Source of the DNA: CAVQBC01 sp963710665
Lineage (GTDB): Bacteria; Actinomycetota; Thermoleophilia; Solirubrobacterales; Solirubrobacteraceae
NCBI GenBank assembly: GCA_963710665.1
Contig: CAVQBC010000004.1
Location: 372,001 to 436,000 of the forward strand
Reading direction: 5' to 3'
Length of the DNA: 64,000 nt
Position numbers and translations under genes: made by a program. The number at the start of each line of letters is the position of its first letter. The stretch's first letter is position 1. The notes under the pieces are model-generated. The model saw nothing but the letters and a program-made list of their open reading frames with translations. It was not told the DNA's origin and ran no database searches. Below, piece after piece: positions 23,817 to 31,995 of the stretch.

Positions 23817-24850
23817 CCGCGGGCCTGGCCCGTCGGCAGCTCCCGCGGCGTCAGCTGCAGGTGGCGCAGGTCGCCCTCGCGCACCACCTCGACGTCCGTC
23901 GCCATGTCGATCCGCTCGGCGGTCAGCAGCCGCTGGAGGTCGTCGATGCCGCGGACGGGCGCCCCGTCCACCGCGACGATGAGGTCCTCGGCGCGCATGC
24001 CGGCGCGCGCGGCGGGGCTGTCGCCGATCACCTCGACCACCTCCACGGCGCGATCGCGCCCGAGCACCGCGGCGGTCCGCGGCGGCAGCGGCCGCGCGCC
24101 GCCCGCCACGCCGATCCAGGCGCGCCGGACGCGCCCGTCGCGCATCAGGGCGGCGACGATCTGCCGGGTGGTGGCGTTGACGGGCACGGCGAGGCCGAGC
24201 CCGATGCCGGCCACGGCGGTGTTGATGCCGACCACGCGCCCGCGGCCGTCGACCAGCGCGCCGCCGGAGTTGCCGGGGTTCAGCGCGGCGTCGGTCTGGA
24301 TCACGTCGTCGATCATGCGCGCCGCGGCGCCCGAGCGGGTCGGCAGCGAGCGGCCCAGCGCGGAGACCACGCCGGCCGTCACCGAGCCCGCGAAGCCGTG
24401 CGGGTTGCCGATCGCGACCACGAGCTGGCCGACGCGCAGCTCGGCGGCGTCGCCGAGCTCGGCCGGCTGCAGCCGCGCCGCGTCGGCGCGCAGGACCGCG
24501 AGATCGGACAGCGGGTCGCTGCCGACCACGCGGAGCTCGACCTCGCTGCCGTCGGTGAAGGAGGCGTGCACGTTCGGGCGTCCGGCGGGGCGGCCTTCGA
24601 TGACGTGCGCGGACGTGAGCAGGAAGCCGTCGGGCGTGATCACCACGCCGGACCCGCCGCCGTCCGCCGGGCCGCGGCGGGTCCGGCGGGAGACGCGAAG
24701 GTTGGCCACCGACGGGGCCAGGAGCTCCGCGACGTGGGTGACGACCCGGGAGTACGCGTCAAGCGCCTCGGCGTCGCTGGGGAGCGCCCCAGGGGCGGAG
24801 GGGCGGGACTCCGCGTCGAGGGGCGACGAGATGGGCCTTGGAACAGTCAC
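23813..24850 (-). CDS. HtrA/DegP-like trypsin-type serine protease with PDZ domain
   Basis: This is an S1C serine protease of about 345 aa for protein quality control. The catalytic triad is visible: His in TSAHVIEG, Asp in DPLSDLAVL and Ser in NPGNSGGALV, followed by a C-terminal PDZ domain (DSPAARAGMRAEDLIVAVDG). No signal peptide or membrane anchor is obvious with the GTG start at 24850. A TTG at 24925 would add 25 residues without one either, so the location is unclear. The start is uncertain. It is divergent from the MarR/exporter operon. Confidence 0.85.
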   Translation of the reverse strand: MTVPRPISSPLDAESRPSAPGALPSDAEALDAYSRVVTHVAELLAPSVANLRVSRRTRRGPADGGGSGVVITPDGFLLTSAHVIEGRPAGRPNVHASFTDGSEVELRVVGSDPLSDLAVLRADAARLQPAELGDAAELRVGQLVVAIGNPHGFAGSVTAGVVSALGRSLPTRSGAAARMIDDVIQTDAALNPGNSGGALVDGRGRVVGINTAVAGIGLGLAVPVNATTRQIVAALMRDGRVRRAWIGVAGGARPLPPRTAAVLGRDRAVEVVEVIGDSPAARAGMRAEDLIVAVDGAPVRGIDDLQRLLTAERIDMATDVEVVREGDLRHLQLTPRELPTGQARG

Positions 24851-24939
24851 TTGCAAGACGATAGCGACCCGGTCGAGAGTGCCTCCGGCGCGGCAGTCGT
24901 TTCCCTCTGCGCAATGGTTCCTCAAGCGTTACCTTTGCC

Positions 24940-24969
24940 TTGTCGAGACATTTGCGTCCCCGGTATACT
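24940..24969 (+). promoter_or_regulatory. sigma70-type promoter of marR with overlapping dyad
   Basis: TTGTCG (24940-24945) and TATACT (24964-24969) are 18 nt apart and form the best promoter in the window. The -10 ends 7 nt before the GTG start at 24977, predicting a leaderless mRNA. The dyad TGTC-GA-GACA (24941-24950) overlaps the -35, and TCAATTGA follows in the first codons. Both are candidate MarR autoregulatory sites. Confidence 0.5.
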
Positions 24970-24976
24970 TCCGCTC

Positions 24977-25420
24977 GTGCAATCAATTGACGTCTCTACC
25001 GAGCAGCTGGCCGACGAGGCGATGCGCTTCTTCCTGGCCGTGCTGCAGGGCCCAGGCGCCTGGCTGCAGGTCATCGCGGACCTCGATCTGTCCCTGACCC
25101 AGCTCAAGGCGCTCTACCGCCTGGGCGACGCCGACGAGCGCACCGTCTCCGAGCTCGCCGCCGACCTCAGCCTGTCGATGGCGGCGACCTCCCGGGCGGT
25201 CGACGGCCTCGTCCAGCGCGATCTGGTCGAGCGCCGCGAGTCCGCCGAGGACCGCCGTGCCCGCCGTGTCCGGCTCTCCCCCACCGGCCGCGACACGCTG
25301 CGCCAGGTCTACGAGACCCGGCGCGAGGACCTGGTCACCGCCCTGGGCTCCCTCTCTCCCCAGGAGCGCGAAGCGCTGCATGTCGCCTTCGCGCCAGTCG
25401 TCGAAAGGACCCGCCCATGA
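24977..25420 (+). CDS. MarR-family transcriptional regulator
   Basis: This 147-aa winged-helix regulator contains the DNA-binding region ERTVSELAADLSLSMAATSR followed by the MarR wing (ESAEDRRARRVRLSPTGRD), the standard DxRxxRxxLT-like signature. The start is GTG at 24977, fixed by the TATACT box 7 nt upstream and by the length of the family. The stop overlaps the start of the exporter gene by 4 bp, the usual arrangement for a MarR repressor controlling its own drug-efflux pump. Confidence 0.9.
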   Translation: MQSIDVSTEQLADEAMRFFLAVLQGPGAWLQVIADLDLSLTQLKALYRLGDADERTVSELAADLSLSMAATSRAVDGLVQRDLVERRESAEDRRARRVRLSPTGRDTLRQVYETRREDLVTALGSLSPQEREALHVAFAPVVERTRP

Positions 25421-26988
25421 CCTCACGGCTCCGCCTCTCCGAGGACAACCGCCGCTGGTGGACCCTGGGAGCGATGTGCTTCGCGCTGTTCATGGTGATG
25501 CTCGACAACACGGTCGTGAACGTCGCCCTGCCGTCGATCCAGCGCGACTTCAACGCCTCGCTGTCCGCCCTCGAGTGGACGGTCAACGCGTACACGCTCA
25601 CGTTCGCGGTCCTGCTGGTCACCGGCGGGCGTCTCGGCGACATCTTCGGACGGCGGCGCATGTTCCTCTTCGGGGTCGTCGTGTTCGCGATCGCCTCGGC
25701 CACGATCGGCTTCGCCCCCACCGACGGCTGGCTCGTCGCCTCCCGCGCGGTCCAGGGCGTCGGCGCCGCGTTCATGATGCCGGGCACCCTCTCGATCATC
25801 ACCAACGCGTTCCCGGCCGCGGAGCGCGGCCGGGCGATCGGCACGTGGGCCGGCGTCTCGGCGATCGCGCTGGCACTCGGCCCGGTGGTCGGCGGCTGGC
25901 TGACCGAGGACGTCTCCTGGCGCGCGATCTTCTTCATCAACGTCCCGGTCGCCATCGGCGCGATCGCGATCACGCTGTTCGCCGCGCGCGAGTCGCGGGA
26001 CGAGTCGGTCGACCGCCGGGTCGACGTCCCGGGCATCGTCGCGCTGACCGTCGGGCTCACCGCGCTCGTGCTCGCGCTCGTGGAGAGCAACGCGTGGGGC
26101 TGGGGCTCCGCGCCCATCCTCGGGCTGCTCACCGTGGCGGTGGTCGCGCTCGCCGCCTTCGTCCGCATCGAGAGGCGTTCGCCGGTCCCGGTCGTCGACT
26201 TCGCGTTCTTCCGCTCCAGCTCGTTCCTCGGCGCGAACATCGTGGCCTTCGCGGTCTCCTTCGCGATGCTCGCGATGTTCTTCTTCATCGCGCTCTACAT
26301 GCAGAACATCCTCGGCTACACGCCGCTGCAGGCCGGCGTGCGGTTCCTGCCCTCGACGCTGCTGATCATGGTCGCGGCGCCGCTCGCCGGGCGTCTGACC
26401 GACCGGGTCGGCCCGCGGCCGCTGGTGGCCGGCGGCCTCGCGCTGTGCGCGGTCGCGATGGCATGGTTCTCGCGCATCGACGTCGACTCCGGCTACGGCT
26501 ACCTGCTGCCCGCCTTCATCGTGATGGGCATCGGCATGGGCCTGACGATGTCGCCGATGAGCACCGCCGCGATGAACGCCGTGCACCGCAGCAAGGCCGG
26601 CGTCGCGTCGGGCACGCTGTCGATGAGCCGGATGGTCGGCGGCACGTTCGGCGTCGCGGTGCTGGGCGCGATCGTGGCCACCGTCGGCCGGAGCGAGCTC
26701 GAGAAGCTCCTCCCCGCCCTTCCGGCGGGCGCACGCGAGCGGCTCGTCGACGGCCTCGGCTCCGGCGCGGTCACGGCCGGGGTGCCGGCCGACGTCGCGG
26801 CCGCCGCCAAGCAGGCGTTCGTCTCCGCGCTCGGCGACGGGCTGACGCTGAGCGCCGCCGTCGCCGCCGCCGCGGCGCTCGTCGCGTGGTTCATGATCGC
26901 CCCGGGCAAGGCCGAGGCGCCGGTCACGGCCGAGCACCAGGCCGTCACGGACGCCGAGGCGGCGCCCGCCCCCGTGCGCGCCTCCTGA
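25417..26988 (+). CDS. MFS exporter, DHA2 (EmrB/QacA) family
   Basis: This 523-aa protein has about 14 membrane segments, as expected for 14-TMS drug:H+ antiporters. Family motifs are MVMLDNTVVNVALPSI (motif D1), GRLGDIFGRRRMF (motif A) and GPVVGGWL (motif C). It would expel toxic hydrophobic compounds or metabolites. It is translationally coupled to the MarR regulator through an ATGA overlap. A perfect 10-bp hairpin follows the gene. Confidence 0.92.
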   Translation: MTSRLRLSEDNRRWWTLGAMCFALFMVMLDNTVVNVALPSIQRDFNASLSALEWTVNAYTLTFAVLLVTGGRLGDIFGRRRMFLFGVVVFAIASATIGFAPTDGWLVASRAVQGVGAAFMMPGTLSIITNAFPAAERGRAIGTWAGVSAIALALGPVVGGWLTEDVSWRAIFFINVPVAIGAIAITLFAARESRDESVDRRVDVPGIVALTVGLTALVLALVESNAWGWGSAPILGLLTVAVVALAAFVRIERRSPVPVVDFAFFRSSSFLGANIVAFAVSFAMLAMFFFIALYMQNILGYTPLQAGVRFLPSTLLIMVAAPLAGRLTDRVGPRPLVAGGLALCAVAMAWFSRIDVDSGYGYLLPAFIVMGIGMGLTMSPMSTAAMNAVHRSKAGVASGTLSMSRMVGGTFGVAVLGAIVATVGRSELEKLLPALPAGARERLVDGLGSGAVTAGVPADVAAAAKQAFVSALGDGLTLSAAVAAAAALVAWFMIAPGKAEAPVTAEHQAVTDAEAAPAPVRAS

Positions 26989-26996
26989 GCCGTCCG

Positions 26997-27020
26997 CCCG
27001 CCCGGCATGCGCCGGGCGGG
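26997..27020 (+). terminator. hairpin after the MarR/DHA2 operon
   Basis: CCCGCCCGGC and GCCGGGCGGG are perfect 10-bp arms with an ATGC loop, starting 8 nt after the exporter stop. There is no T-run. Confidence 0.55.
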
Positions 27021-27038
27021 GCGGTCCGGCCCGTCGCG

Positions 27039-27044
27039 TACATT
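27039..27044 (+). promoter_or_regulatory. -10 box TACATT upstream of the CorA-like gene
   Basis: TACATT ends 9 nt before the ATG at 27054 and lies just after the operon terminator, so this gene has its own promoter with little or no leader. Confidence 0.35.
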
Positions 27045-27053
27045 CGTGCCACG

Positions 27054-27992
27054 ATGCTGCTCCTCACGAGCGTCGACATGGACCGCGTGGCAACGGCGCA
27101 GCGGGAGGGCACGTTCGTCTGGATCGACCTCGTCGACCCCTCGCCCGCCGACGTCAAGCGCCTCGGCGAGGCGCTCGGACTGCACCCGCTCGCGATCGAG
27201 GACACGCTCGAGTGGGGCCAGCGGCCGAAGCTCGACCGCTATCGCGACCACGCGCTGATCGTGTACCTCTCGGCCCGCGAGGTGCCCGGCTCCGAGCGGA
27301 TGTTCGAGCCGGTGGAGCTGCACATCCACCTGATGCCCTCCGCGATGGTGACCGTCCGCCGCGCCGCCTTCGCGCCGCTGGACGAGCTGCGCGACTCGCT
27401 GTCGCCGGACGACCGCCACCACGGAGCCTGGTTCGTCTACCGCGTCCTCGACACGCTGACCGACGCCTACTACCCGGTGCTGAGCTCGATCCAGGAGCGG
27501 CTGGACACGCTCGAGACCGACGTGCTGGCCCGTCCCCGCGAGTCGCAGCTCGCCGTCATCTACCGCCTCAAGCAGGCGGTCAGCATGCTCTACCGGCGGC
27601 TCGAGGACCAGCGCAACGACTTCCCCGAGGAGGGCGACGAGCTGCCGCTGCTCGGCTCCGCGGTGCGCCCCTACCTGCGCGACATCCGCGACCACCTCGA
27701 CCAGCTCATCGGCGAGCTGCACCGGGTCACGATCGACCTCACGGGCCTCGCCGACACGTACTTCAACGCCAACGCCAACCGCCTGAACCGCACGGCGACG
27801 CGGCTGACGCTCATCGGCAGCTTCTTTCTCGCGTGGACGCTCGTGACCGGCTTCTTCGGGCAGAATTTCGGGTGGCTCGTGCAGCACATCGATTCGCGAA
27901 CCGATTTCCTGATCTTCGGCGTCGGCGCGCTGGTCGGCAGCACGGTCCTCGTCGCGGCGCTGCTGTGGCGGCAGCGCCACGACTGGCAGTAG
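27054..27992 (+). CDS. CorA-family divalent-cation transporter, GQN variant
   Basis: This 312-aa protein has the CorA layout: a long soluble N-terminal alpha/beta domain and helical stalk, then two C-terminal membrane helices. The loop between them reads FFGQNFGW, so the canonical GMN selectivity motif is GQN here. Transport of Mg2+ or another divalent ion is expected from the family, but the changed motif makes the ion uncertain. The acidic stretch EEGDELP lies in the stalk. The ATG is supported by a TACATT box. The ccr gene follows after 38 bp. Confidence 0.85.
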   Translation: MLLLTSVDMDRVATAQREGTFVWIDLVDPSPADVKRLGEALGLHPLAIEDTLEWGQRPKLDRYRDHALIVYLSAREVPGSERMFEPVELHIHLMPSAMVTVRRAAFAPLDELRDSLSPDDRHHGAWFVYRVLDTLTDAYYPVLSSIQERLDTLETDVLARPRESQLAVIYRLKQAVSMLYRRLEDQRNDFPEEGDELPLLGSAVRPYLRDIRDHLDQLIGELHRVTIDLTGLADTYFNANANRLNRTATRLTLIGSFFLAWTLVTGFFGQNFGWLVQHIDSRTDFLIFGVGALVGSTVLVAALLWRQRHDWQ

Positions 27993-28030
27993 GATCGCCG
28001 ACCCCGATCGACGACGAGGAGCACGAAAAC

Positions 28031-29281
28031 ATGGCCGTTGACGTCAGCCAAGTCGCTCAGCTGGACGTGAGCCCGGGCGAGCTCCCGCGCTCCATGGCCG
28101 CCTGGGTGATTCGCGAGGAGCGCTTCGGAGAGCCGCTGGAGGCCTTCCAGGTCGAGGAGATGGAGGTCCCCGAGCCCGGCGCCTATGAGGTGGTGGTCCG
28201 GGTCATGGCCGCCGGCGTGAACTTCAACAACGTGTGGGCGGCGCTCGGCGAGCCGGTCTCGGTGTTCCGCTACCACGAGGAGGACCACCACATCGGCGGC
28301 TCGGACGCCTCCGGCGTCGTCTGGAAGGTCGGCGAGGGCGTGACGCGCTGGAAGCCCGGCGACGAGGTCGTCGTGCACTGCAACCAGGCCTCCTACGAGG
28401 ACGTCGAGGTCCACGGCCTGGACCCGCTGGCCGCCCCTTCGCAGCGGATCTGGGGCTATGAGACGTCGTGGGGCTCGTTCGCGCAGTTCTGCAAGGTGCA
28501 GGCCCAGCAGCTGCTGCCGCGGCCGCAGAACCTCACCTGGGAGGAGGCCGCCTCCTACGGGCTGACGTACTTCACCGCCTACCGCATGCTGATCGACCAG
28601 GCCGACCTGCAGTCGGGCGACCGCGTGCTGATCTGGGGCGCCGCCGGCGGCCTCGGCGTGTTCGCGACCCAGCTGTGCGCGCTGGCGGGCGCCGACTGCG
28701 TCGGGGTGGTGTCCTCGCCGGCCAAGGGCGAGCTCGTCTCCGAGCTCGGCGCGACCGCCTGGATCGACCGCAACGACTACGCCGGCATGATGCGCCGCGG
28801 CGGGGAGAGCCACGAGGAGGAGCGCGCGCGCTTCAAGGAGTCGCGGCGCTTCTGCAAGGCGCTCAACGAGATGCTGGGCGGGCAGCCGCCCGACATCGTC
28901 TTCGAGCACGTCGGGCGCGCGACGTTCCCGACCTCCGTGCTGGCGGTCAGGCCGTTCGGCAAGGTGCTCATCTGCGGCGCGACCTCGGGCTACAACCTCG
29001 ACTTCGACGTGCGCTACCTGTGGATGCGCCAGAAGCAGATCCTCGGCTCGCACTTCGCCAACGCCTACGAGTGCACGAAGGCCAACGAGCTGATCGAAGC
29101 TGGCAAGATCCGGCCGGTGCTGTGGAGGACGATGGGCTTCGACGGGGTGGCCGAGGCGCACCAGCTGATGCGAGACAACAAGCACCTGGGCAAGATCGCG
29201 ATCCTCGTGGGCGCCGAGGCCGAGGGCCAGGGGCGCACGGTCGACGGTCCGGGGGCGATCCGGGCGGAGGTGGGCGCCTGA
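28031..29281 (+). CDS. ccr: crotonyl-CoA carboxylase/reductase
   Basis: This 416-aa protein is of the medium-chain dehydrogenase superfamily, crotonyl-CoA carboxylase/reductase (Ccr) branch. It makes (2S)-ethylmalonyl-CoA from crotonyl-CoA, CO2 and NADPH, the key step of the ethylmalonyl-CoA pathway. It has the typical front part (NNVWAALGEPVSVFRY, HIGGSDASGVVW), an NADPH-binding loop (WGAAGGLGVFATQL) and the insert ending in EHVGRATFPTSVLAVRPFGK. A GAGGAG ribosome-binding site precedes the ATG. It overlaps the next gene (TGATG). Ethylmalonyl-CoA mutase lies 5 kb downstream. Confidence 0.92.
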   Translation: MAVDVSQVAQLDVSPGELPRSMAAWVIREERFGEPLEAFQVEEMEVPEPGAYEVVVRVMAAGVNFNNVWAALGEPVSVFRYHEEDHHIGGSDASGVVWKVGEGVTRWKPGDEVVVHCNQASYEDVEVHGLDPLAAPSQRIWGYETSWGSFAQFCKVQAQQLLPRPQNLTWEEAASYGLTYFTAYRMLIDQADLQSGDRVLIWGAAGGLGVFATQLCALAGADCVGVVSSPAKGELVSELGATAWIDRNDYAGMMRRGGESHEEERARFKESRRFCKALNEMLGGQPPDIVFEHVGRATFPTSVLAVRPFGKVLICGATSGYNLDFDVRYLWMRQKQILGSHFANAYECTKANELIEAGKIRPVLWRTMGFDGVAEAHQLMRDNKHLGKIAILVGAEAEGQGRTVDGPGAIRAEVGA

Positions 29282-29631
29282 TGGCCGGCGTCGTGCAGGT
29301 TCCGTGGTACGCGACGGTGTTCCGGGGCGATCGGCTGGAGGAGGCGCTGCTGCAGATCGCGCCGCTGGCGCTCCGCTACGGGGCGACCGACTACCGCGTC
29401 TACCGCTCCCGGGAGGACCGCTACAAGTTCAACCAGATGGCGACCTTCGAGGACCACCTCGACTGGGACCGCTACTGGTACGGCGAGGAGTTCGCCGCCT
29501 GGCGCACGGACTACCTCGGCTACTACCAGGTACCGGTGGTCTACACGTGGGCCGATCTCGTGATCTCGGGGTCGCTCACCGGCGAGACGGAGCGCCTCGC
29601 GACCGCGCCGCCGGAGGGCGACACGATCTGA
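29281..29631 (+). CDS. unknown 116-aa protein coupled to ccr
   Basis: This soluble protein is unusually rich in Tyr, Trp and Asp/Arg (YGATDYRVYRSREDRYKFNQ, DWDRYWYGEEFAAWR), probably a compact alpha/beta fold. The frame and coupling to ccr (TGATG overlap) make it a genuine gene. The fold pattern could be a ferredoxin-like or antibiotic-biosynthesis-monooxygenase-type domain, but I cannot name a family. It might assist Ccr or use the same intermediates, which is inference from the operon. Confidence 0.7.
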   Translation: MAGVVQVPWYATVFRGDRLEEALLQIAPLALRYGATDYRVYRSREDRYKFNQMATFEDHLDWDRYWYGEEFAAWRTDYLGYYQVPVVYTWADLVISGSLTGETERLATAPPEGDTI

Positions 29632-30068
29632 CGCCGGCCTTCGTCCCTCCCGCCCGCCACCTGCTGCGCGCCAAGGACCTCGCCGACGCGCGCTACGCCG
29701 AGCCGCTCGGCGTCGACGACCTGGCCCGGGCGGCGGGGCTCTCGCGGGCCCATTTCAGCCGCGAGTTCCGCCGTACGTTCGGCGTGACGCCGCACGGCTA
29801 CCTGCTCACGCGGCGGATGGAGCGCGCCGCGGCGCTGCTGCGGATGACCGACCGCTCGATCCCGGACATCTGCTACTCCGTCGGGCTGCGCAGCGTCGGC
29901 TCGTTCACGACGAGCTTCACGCGCACCTTCGGCGCCTCCCCCGCCGCCTACCGCGCGGCGTTCCCGCCGGCGTCCCAGTACGCCCTCGTCCCGACCTGCG
30001 TGCTGCGCCGAGACCGGCGCCCCCAACACCGCACGTTTCGAGAAGACAGGGCCCCGGCGCCGGATTAG
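29628..30068 (+). CDS. AraC-family regulator (short HTH-only form)
   Basis: This protein of about 146 aa consists of the AraC double helix-turn-helix: DDLARAAGLSRAHFSREFRRTFG in the first helix pair and SIPDICYSVGLRSVGSFTTSF in the second. No ATG or TTG fits the front of the domain. The likely start is CTG at 29628, overlapping the TGA of the previous gene, with a GGAGG site 10 nt upstream. An internal ATG at 29817 would cut the first helix. It sits before a glyoxalase-like gene, a common regulator/enzyme pair in actinobacteria. Confidence 0.7.
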   Translation: MTPAFVPPARHLLRAKDLADARYAEPLGVDDLARAAGLSRAHFSREFRRTFGVTPHGYLLTRRMERAAALLRMTDRSIPDICYSVGLRSVGSFTTSFTRTFGASPAAYRAAFPPASQYALVPTCVLRRDRRPQHRTFREDRAPAPD

Positions 30069-30107
30069 CGTGACCGGGGTCACCTTCCTCCACCCCGGGA
30101 GACCACG

Positions 30108-30536
30108 ATGATCCGGATCGCCAACGCGCAGCTGTGGGTGCACGACCAGCAGGAAGCGCTCGACTTCTACACCAAGAAGGTCGGCATGGAGGTGCGCGCC
30201 GACGTGACCATGGCCGAGCTCGGCGACTTCCGCTGGGTCACGGTGGGCCCGCCCGGCCAGGAGGACGTGTCGATCGTCCTGATGGCCATCCCCGGCGAGC
30301 CCGTCTTCACCGCGGAGACCGCCGAGGAGATCCGCAACCTCATGGCCAAGGGCGTCGCCGGGACGGTCTTCCTCACCACCGACGACTGCCAGGCCGCCTA
30401 CGAGGACCTCAAGGGCCGCGGCGTCGAGTTCGTCGACACGCCGGAGGAGCGCCCCTACGGCATCGACGCGTCCTTCCGCGACCCGTCGGGCAACCACCTG
30501 CGCCTGACGCAGGTCCGCGAGCTGGCCTCCCTCTAG
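30108..30536 (+). CDS. VOC/glyoxalase-family protein
   Basis: This 142-aa protein has the paired beta-alpha-beta-beta-beta units of the vicinal-oxygen-chelate superfamily (DFYTKKVGMEVRADV, IDASFRDPSGNHLRLTQ). Family members include glyoxalase I, dioxygenases and resistance proteins, and the reaction here is unknown. GGGAG precedes the ATG. It follows the AraC-type gene and overlaps the stop of the convergent HD-GYP gene by 4 bp. Confidence 0.8.
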   Translation: MIRIANAQLWVHDQQEALDFYTKKVGMEVRADVTMAELGDFRWVTVGPPGQEDVSIVLMAIPGEPVFTAETAEEIRNLMAKGVAGTVFLTTDDCQAAYEDLKGRGVEFVDTPEERPYGIDASFRDPSGNHLRLTQVRELASL

Positions 30537-31642
30537 GCGGCGGCCGTCTCCCCTGGCGGCGGCGTCAGGTCGACCGTCAGCTCCTCCACGCCGGACGCCC
30601 CGGCGACCCGGACCGTCGGCCGGTCCGGGTCGGCCGGGTCGACGGCCGCGACGACGCCGGTCCGGCCGTCGGGCAGCGCGATCTCGTGCCCGACCGGATA
30701 CGCCATCACGACGGCGCGGAAGTGGCGGGTCACGTCGGGGCAGAACTGCGTCCCCGCGCCCTCGCGGATCACCCGGTGCCCCACGTGCGGGGGCGCCGCC
30801 GCCTTGTAGACGCGCTCGGAGGTGACCGCGTCGTAGACGTCGGCGACCGCGGCGATCCGCGGGAACTCCTGCACCTCGGCGCCGACGAGCCCCTCGGGGT
30901 AGCCGGCGCCGTCCGGGCGCTCGTGGTGGTCGCGGATCACCGAGAGCGTCAGCGGCGAGAGGTCGGCGGCGCGCAGCAGCTCGACGCCCGCCTCGGGGTG
31001 GCCGCGCATGAGCCCCATCTCCTCGTCGGTCAGCGATCCGGGCTTGTTGAGCACCTCGGGGGGCACCGACAGCTTGCCGATGTCGTGCACGAGCAGCCCG
31101 AGGCCGAGCTTGCGCAGGCGCTCGTCGAGGCGGTCGCGGCGCCGGCGGCCGCGGTAGTCGGTCCACCCGTCGGTCCGCCAGGCCCGGCGGGCGATCAGCA
31201 GCCCGAGCACGGTGACCTGGACGCTGTGGCGGTGCGTGTAGGAGTCGAAGGCGGCGAGGTCGTGCAGGCTGAGCGCCGCGTCGGGGCTGTCGACGAGGTC
31301 GGCCACCATCGCGCCCGCGACGTCGGTGAGGGAGTCGACGACGGCGCTCGGCATGCCGGAGCCCGAGCGCAGGGCGTCGCCGGCCGCCTGGAGCGCGTCA
31401 CCGGTCGCTCGGTAGACCCGGGCGCGGGTCTCCGGGGCGAGCGGCTCGACGACGTCGATGTCGGCGCCGAGGTCGTCCTCGATCCACACCGAGCCGACAC
31501 CGGCCTTGGGCAACAGCGTCGCGTAGCGCTCGGACAGGCGCACGCCCGCCCGCAACAGGGGAGCCGTGCCGGGAGGCCCGGTGACGACGTCACGCGCCAG
31601 CTCGACCCCGTCGGAGATCTTGCGGCAGGGGATGAGGCGCAC
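30533..31642 (-). CDS. HD-GYP domain protein (cyclic-di-GMP phosphodiesterase type)
   Basis: This is a 369-aa soluble protein. The HD-GYP domain spans about residues 120-310, with THRHSVQV, LVHDIGK, MRGHPEAG, HHERPDGAGYP and AAVADVYDAVTSER all present, so metal ligands and the GYP signature are intact. Such enzymes hydrolyse cyclic-di-GMP or related dinucleotides. The N-terminal region is unassigned and there is no receiver domain. The C-terminal 60 residues look like a PilZ- or KOW-like small beta domain (VGHEIALPDGRTGVVAAV). GTG start. It follows clpS by 36 bp on the same strand. Confidence 0.88.
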   Translation of the reverse strand: MRLIPCRKISDGVELARDVVTGPPGTAPLLRAGVRLSERYATLLPKAGVGSVWIEDDLGADIDVVEPLAPETRARVYRATGDALQAAGDALRSGSGMPSAVVDSLTDVAGAMVADLVDSPDAALSLHDLAAFDSYTHRHSVQVTVLGLLIARRAWRTDGWTDYRGRRRRDRLDERLRKLGLGLLVHDIGKLSVPPEVLNKPGSLTDEEMGLMRGHPEAGVELLRAADLSPLTLSVIRDHHERPDGAGYPEGLVGAEVQEFPRIAAVADVYDAVTSERVYKAAAPPHVGHRVIREGAGTQFCPDVTRHFRAVVMAYPVGHEIALPDGRTGVVAAVDPADPDRPTVRVAGASGVEELTVDLTPPPGETAAA

Positions 31643-31678
31643 GACGGGGTCCGGCCGGAGGTGGGCGCCGCGGGCGCT

Positions 31679-31966
31679 CTACGCGGGTTCGAGCGGCGCC
31701 ATCGTGAGCCCGGCCTGCTCGAGCATGTCCCAGTAGTGCTCGGCGGGCTCGCGAAGGCCGCTCCAGACGATGGCCTGGCCGGTGTTGTGGATCGTGTCGG
31801 CGATGGCGTACCCCTGCGGGACCGTCACACCGGGCACCGTGCGCGCGAGCGTGTGCGCGACGTGGTCGAAGGTGTTGTGGTCGTCGTTGCGGACGATCAC
31901 CCGCCAGTGGTCGCCGAGACCGCTGCCGGGGTCCCTCACCCGCGGCTTCTCGATGGTCTGGCTCAT
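31679..31966 (-). CDS. clpS: ATP-dependent Clp protease adaptor ClpS
   Basis: This 95-aa adaptor delivers N-end-rule substrates to ClpAP/ClpCP. It carries the typical core WRVIVRNDDHNTFDHVAHTL near residues 22-42, and a late segment with the family's helix and strand pattern. The ATG at 31966 is preferred over 31978 because a TATGGT box lies 7 nt before it, predicting a leaderless mRNA. The clpA/clpC partner is not in this window. It lies between the MBL-fold gene and the HD-GYP gene on one strand. Confidence 0.9.
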   Translation of the reverse strand: MSQTIEKPRVRDPGSGLGDHWRVIVRNDDHNTFDHVAHTLARTVPGVTVPQGYAIADTIHNTGQAIVWSGLREPAEHYWDMLEQAGLTMAPLEPA

Positions 31967-31973
31967 GACAGGC

Positions 31974-31979
31974 ACCATA
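31974..31979 (-). promoter_or_regulatory. -10 box TATGGT of a probable leaderless clpS promoter
   Basis: TATGGT on the reverse strand ends 7 nt before the ATG at 31966. It is identical in sequence to the box before fbiC. Confidence 0.4.
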
Positions 31980-31995
31980 CCCCGCGCGCGTCGCC

